A program made the translations under genes and the position numbers. The notes beneath the pieces were generated by a model, which ran no database searches, was not told the origin of the DNA, and saw only the letters and a program-made list of their open reading frames with translations. From Thiomonas sp. (lineage in GTDB: Bacteria; Pseudomonadota; Gammaproteobacteria; Burkholderiales; Burkholderiaceae_C): 6,175 bases of DNA. Shown here one piece after another: positions 1-6,175 of this stretch. Position 1 is the stretch's first letter. The number at the start of each line of letters is the position of its first letter. The stretch is from positions 1 to 6,175 of the forward strand of contig DAIDHU010000040.1 of assembly GCA_027451915.1 (NCBI GenBank), in the 5' to 3' direction.

Positions 1-3000
1 AGCGGCCCAGCCCCTCGCGCATCTTCATCCTGCGCCCCATCGCGACCTCGCTGCTGATGATCGCGGTGCTGGTGGCGGGCCTGGTCGGCCTGCGCCTGCT
101 GCCCCAGGCCCCGCTGCCCGAGGTCGACTACCCGACCATCCAGGTGACCACCCTGTACCCGGGGGCCAGCCCCGACGTGATGTCCTCCTCGGTGACCGCG
201 CCGCTGGAGCGCCAGTTCGGGCAGATGCCCGGGCTGGGGCAGATGTGGTCGGTGAGTTCCGGGGGAGCTTCGGTGATCACCCTGCGCTTCGACCTCTCGC
301 TGCCCCTGGACGTGGCCGAGCAGGAAGTGCAGGCGGCCATCAACGCGGCCGGCTCGCTGCTGCCCACGGACCTTCCGCAGCCGCCGGTGTACGCCAAGGT
401 CAACCCGGCCGACGCGCCGGTGATCACCCTGGGCCTGACCTCCGGCAACCTGCCGCTGACCACCCTGTACGACCTGGCCGACACCCGCCTGAGCCAAAAA
501 CTCTCCCAGGTGCCGGGGGTGGGGCTGGTCACGCTGTCGGGGGGCCACAAGCCGGCCATCCGCATCCAGGTGGATGCGCGCGCGCTGGCCGTGCGCGGAA
601 TCGGCCTGGACGCCGTGCGCACGGCCATCGCCAACGCCAACGTGAACAGCCCCAAGGGCAGCATCGACGGCAGCCAGCAGGCCTTCAGCATCGACGCCAA
701 CGACCAGATGGGCACGCCGCAGCAATATCGCGACCTGATCATCGGCACCAGCGGCGGCGCCGCGGTGCGCCTGGGCGACGTGGCCCGGGTGAGCACCGGG
801 GCGGAGAACGCCTGGCAGGCCGCCCTGGTCAACGGCAAGCCCGGCATCGTCATCAACGTGCAGCGCCAGCCCGGCGCCAACGTGATCCAGGTGGTCGACC
901 AGATCCGCAGGCTGCTGCCGGCGCTGCGTGAGCAATTGCCCGAGTCCGCCAGGCTGGAGGTTCTGTCGGACCGTACCGTGACCATCCGCGCGGCGATCTC
1001 CGACGTGAGCTTCGAGCTGCTGCTTTCGGTGGTGCTGGTGGTGCTGGTGATCTTCGCCTTCCTGCGCAGCGCGCGCGCCACCTTCATTCCGGCCACCGCG
1101 GTTCCGCTGGCGCTGGTGGGCACCTTCGGGGCCATGGTGCTGCTGGGCTTTTCCATCAACACCCTGACCCTGATGGCCCTGACCATCGCCACGGGCTTCG
1201 TGGTGGATGACGCGATCGTCATGATCGAGAACGTGGCGCGGCACATCGAGCAGGGCGAACCGCCGATGCAGGCCGCCCTCAAGGGGGCCGCGCAAATCGG
1301 CTTCACCATCATCTCGCTGACCTTCTCGCTGATCGCCGTGCTGATCCCGCTGCTGTTCATGGGCGACGTGGTCGGGCGCCTGTTCCGCGAATTCGCCATC
1401 ACCCTGGCGGTGGCCATCGTGATCTCCGCCGGCGTGTCGCTGAGCTTCACGCCGATGCTGTGCGCGCGCTTGCTGCGCCATGTGCCGGAAGCCGGCCAGG
1501 GGCGCTGGTTCCGCTCCTCCGGCAAGGCGCTGGACGCGCTGGCCGATGCCTACGCCCGCGCGCTGGGCTGGGTGCTGCGCCACCAGCGCGCGGTGCTGGT
1601 GGCCTCGGTCGGGCTGGTGCTGCTCACCGGGCTGCTGTACGCGCTGATGCCCAAGGGCTTTTTCCCGGTGGAGGACACCGGCTTGATCCAGGGCACGGCG
1701 GTGGCCGCGCAGGACGTGTCCTTCCGCGCCATGGAGCAGCGCCAGTCGGCGCTGGTGCGGGCCCTGCTGCGCGATCCGGCGGTGGCCAGCGTGTCGGCCG
1801 TGGCCGGCATCGACGGCACCAACACCACCATGAACAGCTCGCGCCTGCTGATCAGCCTCAAGCCGCTGGCGCAGCGCGGCGAGCGGGTGGTCGCGGTGCA
1901 GCAGGGCCTGCAGCGCCTGGCGGACGCGGTGCCCGGTATCCGGCTGTACATGCAGCCGGTGCAGGACCTGAGCATCGACGACCTGCTCAGCCGCTACACC
2001 TACCAGTTCAGCCTTTCGGCCACCAGCTCCGCCGATCTGCGCCTGGCCGTGCGGCGCCTGCTGCCGCGCCTGCGCGGCCTGCCGCAGCTGGCCGGCGTCA
2101 GCGACGACCTGCAGGACCAGGGGCTGCAGGCTTACGTGGACGTGGACCGCGCCAGCGCCGCGCGACTGGGCCTGAGCATGAGCGCCATCGACGCCGCGCT
2201 GTACGATGCCTTCGGCCAGCGTCTGGTGTCCACCGTGTTCACCCAGTCCGCGCAGTACCGCGTGGTGATGGGCGTGCACGTTCCCGAGGGCGCCGGTCTG
2301 GAGGCCTTCGACAAGGTCTACCTGAGCACTTCCACGGGGCAGCAGGTTCCGCTGCGCGCGGTGGCGCGCATCGAGCAGCGCAGCACGCCCCTGGCTCGGG
2401 ACCACCTCGGGCAGTTCCCTGCCGCGCTGCTGTCCTTCGATCTGTCGCCCGGCACCTCGCTGGGGGCGGCCGTGCAGGCCATCCAGGACGCCGCGGCGAA
2501 GGCCGCGCTGCCGCCCACGGTGAGCCTGCGTTTCCAGGGGGCGGCCAGCGCCTTCCAGGCCGCGCTGTCCAACGAACTGTGGCTGCTGCTGGCCGCGGTG
2601 GCGACCATGTACATCGTGCTGGGCGTGCTGTACGAGAGCTACATCCATCCGGTGACCATCCTGTCGACCCTGCCGTCGGCCGGCATCGGCGCCTTGCTCG
2701 CGCTGATGGCCACGGGGCATGACCTCAGCGTGATCGCCATCATCGGCATCGTGCTGCTCATCGGCATCGTGCAGAAAAACGCCATCTTGATGGTCGATTT
2801 CGCGCTGGACGCCCAGCGCCGCCAGGGCATGCCGGCCGAGCAGGCCATGCTGCAGGCGGCGCGCCTGCGCCTGCGGCCCATCCTGATGACCACCTTCGCC
2901 GCGCTGTTCGGCGCGGTTCCCCTGGTGGTCGGCGGGGGCATGGGGGCCGAGTTGCGCCAGCCGCTGGGCATTTCCCTGATCGGCGGGCTGCTGTTGTCGC

Positions 3001-3110
3001 AATTGCTCACCCTGTTCACCACGCCGGTGATCTATCTGGGCTTCGACCGGCTGGCCGCGCGGGCCCGCGCCGGCCGGCGCCGCGACAGGCAAGCCGGGGC
3101 CGGCGCGTGA
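1..3110 (+). CDS. mdtB: MdtB-type RND multidrug efflux subunit (5' end cut off by window)
   Basis: Inner-membrane proton/drug antiporter subunit, expected to form a mixed trimer with the MdtC product encoded next. The frame is open from base 3 to the TGA at 3108-3110, giving 1035 visible residues. The first ATG, at 57, lies inside TM1 and is not the start: the 18 codons before it (RPSPSRIFILRPIATSLL) match the conserved MdtB N-terminus (GGPSRLFIMRPVATTLL in E. coli, from memory), so about eight residues are missing upstream. Numbering from the codon at base 3: TM1 about 12-32; first periplasmic porter region about 34-335; TM2-TM6 about 337-490; TM7 about 529-550; second porter region about 551-850; TM8-TM12 about 855-1010. 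Proton-relay residues are D402 and D403 (GFVVDDAIVMIEN) in TM4 and K925 (GIVQKNAI) in TM10. MdtB-like signatures include LPEVDYPTIQV, QSSGGASVITL-like SSGGASVITL, GVGLVTLSGG and QPVQDLSID. The tail is Arg/Ala-rich. No frameshift is seen. MuxB is the Pseudomonas name for the same type. AcrB-like HAE1 pumps and CusA-like metal pumps fit less well. Confidence 0.96.
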   Translation, partial: RPSPSRIFILRPIATSLLMIAVLVAGLVGLRLLPQAPLPEVDYPTIQVTTLYPGASPDVMSSSVTAPLERQFGQMPGLGQMWSVSSGGASVITLRFDLSLPLDVAEQEVQAAINAAGSLLPTDLPQPPVYAKVNPADAPVITLGLTSGNLPLTTLYDLADTRLSQKLSQVPGVGLVTLSGGHKPAIRIQVDARALAVRGIGLDAVRTAIANANVNSPKGSIDGSQQAFSIDANDQMGTPQQYRDLIIGTSGGAAVRLGDVARVSTGAENAWQAALVNGKPGIVINVQRQPGANVIQVVDQIRRLLPALREQLPESARLEVLSDRTVTIRAAISDVSFELLLSVVLVVLVIFAFLRSARATFIPATAVPLALVGTFGAMVLLGFSINTLTLMALTIATGFVVDDAIVMIENVARHIEQGEPPMQAALKGAAQIGFTIISLTFSLIAVLIPLLFMGDVVGRLFREFAITLAVAIVISAGVSLSFTPMLCARLLRHVPEAGQGRWFRSSGKALDALADAYARALGWVLRHQRAVLVASVGLVLLTGLLYALMPKGFFPVEDTGLIQGTAVAAQDVSFRAMEQRQSALVRALLRDPAVASVSAVAGIDGTNTTMNSSRLLISLKPLAQRGERVVAVQQGLQRLADAVPGIRLYMQPVQDLSIDDLLSRYTYQFSLSATSSADLRLAVRRLLPRLRGLPQLAGVSDDLQDQGLQAYVDVDRASAARLGLSMSAIDAALYDAFGQRLVSTVFTQSAQYRVVMGVHVPEGAGLEAFDKVYLSTSTGQQVPLRAVARIEQRSTPLARDHLGQFPAALLSFDLSPGTSLGAAVQAIQDAAAKAALPPTVSLRFQGAASAFQAALSNELWLLLAAVATMYIVLGVLYESYIHPVTILSTLPSAGIGALLALMATGHDLSVIAIIGIVLLIGIVQKNAILMVDFALDAQRRQGMPAEQAMLQAARLRLRPILMTTFAALFGAVPLVVGGGMGAELRQPLGISLIGGLLLSQLLTLFTTPVIYLGFDRLAARARAGRRRDRQAGAGA
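3096..3110 (+). promoter_or_regulatory. mdtB stop / mdtC start overlap (GTGA) with weak ribosome-binding site
   Basis: The GTG start of mdtC (3107-3109) overlaps the TGA stop of mdtB (3108-3110) as GTGA. The only Shine-Dalgarno-like run is GGGG at 3096-3099, seven bases before the GTG; there is no AGGAGG-type core. This arrangement is typical of translational coupling, where ribosomes ending mdtB re-initiate on mdtC, which would suit two subunits needed in a fixed ratio. The overlap is seen directly; coupling is inferred. The start is supported because the resulting N-terminus (MNLSAPFIRRSVGTTLL) aligns without gaps to that of E. coli MdtC as I recall it (MKFFALFIYRPVATILL). A second in-frame GTG at 3140 would remove the start of TM1. 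Confidence 0.7.
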
Positions 3111-6100
3111 ACCTCAGCGCGCCCTTCATCCGGCGCAGCGTGGGCACCACGCTGCTGGCCCTGGCCGTGCTGCTGGCGGGCATCATCGCCTTTCGCCAGC
3201 TGCCGGTCTCCCCGCTGCCCCAGGTGGACTTTCCCACCATCACGGTGCAGGCCAGCCTGGCCGGCGCCAGCCCCGAGGTCATGGCCGCCACCGTGGCCAC
3301 GCCGCTGGAGCGCGCGCTGGGCACGATCTCCGGCATCAGCCAGATGACCTCCAGCAGCGACCAGGGCTCGACCCGCGTCGTGCTGCAGTTCGGCCTGTCC
3401 AAGAACATCGACGACGCGGCGCGCGAGGTGCAGGCCGCGCTCAACGCCGCGCGACCCCTGCTGCCCAGCGGCCTGGCGGGCAACCCGACCTACCGCAAGG
3501 TCAACCCCGCCGATTCGCCCATCATGATCATCGCGCTGACCTCGGCGACCCTGTCGCGCGGGCAGATGTACGACGCGGCCTCGACCATCCTGGCGCAGAA
3601 GATCTCCCAGCTTCCGGGCATCGGCCAGGTCAACGTGGGCGGCTCCGCGCTGCCGGCGGTGCGCGTCGAGCTCGACGTGCCGCGCCTGGACTCGCTGGGC
3701 CTGGGGCTGGAGCAGGTGCGACAGGCCATCGCCGCGGCCAACGTGGACGCCCCCAAGGGCGCCATCGACAGCGGCGGCCGGCGCTGGCAGATCGGCGCCA
3801 ACGACCAGCTCGACCTGCCCCGGCAATACAGCCACGTGGTGGTGGCCTGGCGCAACGGGGTCGCGGTGCCCCTGTCGGACGTGGCCACGGTGAGCGAGGG
3901 CCTGCAGGACACGCAGAACGTGGGCCTGGCCGACGGCCAGCCGGCGGTGTTGCTGATCGTGTTCCGCCAGCCCGGCGCGAACATCATCCAGGCCGTGGAC
4001 GGCGTGCAGGCGGCGCTTCCGCGCTTGCGGGCCTCGATTCCCGCGGCCATCGACGTGCGCGTGCTGTCGGACCGCACGACCACCATCCGCGCCTCGCTGC
4101 GCGAGGTCGAGAGCACGCTGGTGATGGCGGTGCTGCTGGTGGTGCTGGTGGTGTGGCTGTTCCTGCGCGACTGGCGCGCCACGCTGATCCCCGCGCTGGC
4201 CGTTCCGCTGTCGCTGGTGGGTACCTTCGCGGCCATGTGGCTGCTCGGGTACTCGCTGGACAACCTGTCCTTGATGGCCCTGATCGTCGCCACGGGTTTC
4301 GTGGTGGACGATGCCATCGTGGTCACCGAGAACATCTCCCGCCATGTCGAGGCCGGCATGCCGGCGCTGCAGGCGGCGCTGCGCGGAGCCCGCGAGGTGG
4401 GTTTCACCGTGCTGTCCATGAGCCTGTCGCTGGTGGCGGTGTTCCTGCCGGTGCTGTTCATGGGGGGCATCGTGGGCCGCCTGTTCCACGAATTCGCGGT
4501 GACCCTGTCGGTGGCCATTGGGATTTCCCTGCTGGTGTCGCTGACGGTCACGCCGATGCTGGCCTCGCGCTGGCTGCGGGCGCATGCGCATTCCCGGCCG
4601 CAGGCGAGGGCTTCGCGCCTGGAGCGCATCTGGGAAGGGGTGCACGACGGCTATGCCCGCAGCCTGCGCGTGGCGCTGCGCCATCCCCTGCTGATGCTGC
4701 TGGTGTTTGTCGGCAGCATCGCGCTCAGCGCCTACCTGTACGCGGTGGTGCCCAAGGGCTTTTTCCCCACCCAGGACACCGGACTGCTGCTGGGCCATGT
4801 ATCGGCCGATCAATCCAGCTCCTTCCAGTCCATGAGCCGCCGACTGGGCAGCATCGAGCGGATCGTGCGCCGCAATCCGGCCGTGCAGGACGTGATGGCC
4901 TTTTCCAGCAGCGGCGACGGCGCCTTCCTGTACATGCAGCTCAAGCCCATTTCCGAGCGCGTGGGGGTGCAGCAGGTGATGATGCAACTGCACGCGGCCC
5001 TGTCCCGGCTGGGTGGGGTGCAGGTTTTCCTGTTTCCCGGGCAGGACATCCATGTCGGAGGCCGACCGGCGCAGGCCACCTACGAATACACGCTGCAGTC
5101 CAACGACCTGGAGACCCTGTTGCAATGGGAGCCCCGGTTGCTGGCGGCCTTCCAGCACCTTTCCGGCCTGAACAACGTCAACAGCGACCAGCAGGCCTCG
5201 GGCCTGGAGCTGCGCCTGGCCATCGACCGCACGGCGGCGGCTCGTCTGGGCATTCCCATCGCCACCATCGACGCCACCCTCAACGATGCCTTCGGGCAGC
5301 GCCTGATCTCCACCATCTACGCGCCGCTGAACCAGTATCGGGTGGTCATGGAGGCCGCGCCCCAATGGCGTCGCGACCGCGCCGCACTGCAGCGCCTGCA
5401 CGTGGTGGCGCCGTCCGGAGCGGTGGTGCCCCTGTCGCAGCTCGTGCACTACCAGCTCGGCAACACGCCGCTTTCGGTGAACCACCAGGGGCTGTTCGCG
5501 TCCTCCACCCTGTTTTTCAACCTCGACCCCGGGGTCACGCTCAGCCAGGCCCAGACGCGCATCCAGCAGGCGCTGGCGCGGATCCAGCTGCCCGCGGGCA
5601 TCCACGGGGGCTTCCAGGGCACCGCCCAGGTGTTCGCGCAGACCCTGCACGACCAGCCGCTGTTCATCCTGGCGGCGATCTTCGCCATCTACATCGTGCT
5701 GGGCATGCTGTATGAAAGCACCCTGCACCCTCTGACCATCCTGTCCACGCTGCCGCCGGCCGGGGTCGGCGCGGTGCTGGCGCTGATGCTGTTCCACACG
5801 GAGTTCTCGATCATCGCGCTGATCGGCGTGTTCCTGCTCATCGGCATTGTCAAGAAGAACGCCATCCTGATGGTGGACTTCGCGCTGCAGGCCGAGCGCG
5901 ACCTGGGGCTGGATCCGCGCGAGGCCATCTACATGGCCGCCACGCTGCGCCTGCGCCCGATTCTCATGACCACCATGGCGGCGCTGTTCACGGCACTTCC
6001 GCTGGCCCTGGTCACCGGCAACGGCGCCGAACTGCGCCAGCCCCTGGGCATCGCCATCGCCGGCGGCCTGCTGGTCAGCCAGGCGCTGACCTTGTACACC

Positions 6101-6175
6101 ACCCCGGTGATCTACCTGGAGCTCGACCGGTTGCGCCGCTGGACCCTGCGCAGCCTGGGCCGCAGCGATCGTCCG
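3107..6175 (+). CDS. mdtC: MdtC-type RND multidrug efflux subunit (3' end cut off by window)
   Basis: Second inner-membrane RND pump subunit, partner of the MdtB product in the MdtBC mixed trimer. I translated it codon by codon from the GTG at 3107 to base 6175: 1023 codons, no stop, no frameshift. E. coli MdtC is about 1025 residues, so the stop should lie just past the window. TM1 is about 8-28, the first porter region about 30-335, TM2 starts near 338, and TM4 holds D401 and D402 (GFVVDDAIVVTEN). TM7 (HPLLMLLVFVGSIAL) leads into PKGFFPTQDTG, followed by the second porter region; TM10 holds K917 (GIVKKNAILMVDFAL); TM12 ends near VIYLELDRLRR. MdtC-specific matches include PLPQVDFPTI, ASPEVMAATVATPLERALG, RHVEAGMPALQAAL, GQDIHVGGRPAQATYEYTL, NVNSDQQ and STIYAPLNQYRVVME. 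Small departures from the usual sequence sit in TM4 (I393, T407) and TM9 (P883-P884). The C-terminal tail is Arg-rich. MuxC is the Pseudomonas equivalent. Confidence 0.96.
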   Translation, partial: MNLSAPFIRRSVGTTLLALAVLLAGIIAFRQLPVSPLPQVDFPTITVQASLAGASPEVMAATVATPLERALGTISGISQMTSSSDQGSTRVVLQFGLSKNIDDAAREVQAALNAARPLLPSGLAGNPTYRKVNPADSPIMIIALTSATLSRGQMYDAASTILAQKISQLPGIGQVNVGGSALPAVRVELDVPRLDSLGLGLEQVRQAIAAANVDAPKGAIDSGGRRWQIGANDQLDLPRQYSHVVVAWRNGVAVPLSDVATVSEGLQDTQNVGLADGQPAVLLIVFRQPGANIIQAVDGVQAALPRLRASIPAAIDVRVLSDRTTTIRASLREVESTLVMAVLLVVLVVWLFLRDWRATLIPALAVPLSLVGTFAAMWLLGYSLDNLSLMALIVATGFVVDDAIVVTENISRHVEAGMPALQAALRGAREVGFTVLSMSLSLVAVFLPVLFMGGIVGRLFHEFAVTLSVAIGISLLVSLTVTPMLASRWLRAHAHSRPQARASRLERIWEGVHDGYARSLRVALRHPLLMLLVFVGSIALSAYLYAVVPKGFFPTQDTGLLLGHVSADQSSSFQSMSRRLGSIERIVRRNPAVQDVMAFSSSGDGAFLYMQLKPISERVGVQQVMMQLHAALSRLGGVQVFLFPGQDIHVGGRPAQATYEYTLQSNDLETLLQWEPRLLAAFQHLSGLNNVNSDQQASGLELRLAIDRTAAARLGIPIATIDATLNDAFGQRLISTIYAPLNQYRVVMEAAPQWRRDRAALQRLHVVAPSGAVVPLSQLVHYQLGNTPLSVNHQGLFASSTLFFNLDPGVTLSQAQTRIQQALARIQLPAGIHGGFQGTAQVFAQTLHDQPLFILAAIFAIYIVLGMLYESTLHPLTILSTLPPAGVGAVLALMLFHTEFSIIALIGVFLLIGIVKKNAILMVDFALQAERDLGLDPREAIYMAATLRLRPILMTTMAALFTALPLALVTGNGAELRQPLGIAIAGGLLVSQALTLYTTPVIYLELDRLRRWTLRSLGRSDRP

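Noticed and set aside
57..59. ATG as the start codon of the first pump.
   Set aside because: It falls in the middle of TM1, and the 18 upstream in-frame codons match the conserved N-terminus of MdtB, so the true start is before base 1.
128..1525. 465-codon open frame on the - strand inside mdtB.
   Set aside because: It is antisense to conserved MdtB coding sequence, its product is Ser/Thr/Arg-rich without domain features, and a similar shadow (3490-4629, -) lies at the homologous place in mdtC, so it reflects codon bias rather than a gene.
3100..3125. A promoter or terminator between the two genes.
   Set aside because: The genes overlap by four bases, and there is no hairpin followed by a T-run and no convincing -35/-10 pair at the junction.
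4153..5715. 520-codon + strand open frame inside mdtC, with similar ones at 245-931 and 1460-2722 in mdtB.
   Set aside because: These are out-of-frame readings of the pump genes. They give Ala/Gly/Arg/Pro-rich proteins without family resemblance, while the overlapping frame encodes a full RND protein.
3032..5797. 921-codon open frame on the - strand spanning the mdtB/mdtC junction.
   Set aside because: It lies antisense to two confidently identified genes. Its translation is a low-complexity mix rich in His, Gln, Arg, Gly and Ala with no recognisable domain, as expected when a GC-rich gene with biased third positions is read on the other strand.
1..6175. A heavy-metal (CusA/CzcA) or AcrB-type homotrimeric pump.
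   Set aside because: Both proteins carry motifs specific to the MdtB/MdtC pair, such as LPEVDYPTIQV in the first and QDIHVGG in the second, and occur as a tandem pair, which fits MdtBC better.

Overview
The window is a GC-rich (by eye about two thirds or more G+C) stretch of bacterial DNA, almost entirely coding on the + strand. It holds two adjacent, homologous inner-membrane pumps of the RND superfamily. Both are of the MdtB/MdtC type, the heteromeric drug-efflux subfamily also known as MuxB/MuxC in Pseudomonas. The strong preference for G or C at third codon positions and the close match to proteobacterial MdtB and MdtC suggest a high-GC Beta- or Gammaproteobacterium. I cannot name the genus from sequence alone.

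Layout: bases 1-3110 carry an mdtB homologue. Its first few codons (about eight, judged by comparison with E. coli MdtB from memory) lie upstream of the window, and its stop is at 3108-3110. Bases 3107-6175 carry an mdtC homologue. It starts at a GTG that overlaps the mdtB stop in a GTGA junction and runs open to the window end, 1023 codons without a stop. That is within a few residues of the expected full length, so only the extreme C-terminus and stop are missing. There is no intergenic space, no RNA gene, no mobile element and no CRISPR.

How they work together: in characterised MdtABC systems, MdtB and MdtC form a mixed trimer in the inner membrane, driven by the proton gradient. A periplasmic adaptor (MdtA) links it to an outer-membrane channel (TolC or a dedicated OMF). 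Here the adaptor gene would be expected just upstream and an OMF gene possibly downstream; neither is inside the window, so both are inferences. Both pumps keep the paired aspartates of TM4 and the lysine of TM10 used for proton relay, so both look intact.

I looked for something undescribed and did not find it: this is an ordinary, well-preserved efflux operon fragment. The findings are modest points about start-site coupling, paralogue sequence sharing and small deviations near the proton-relay residues.
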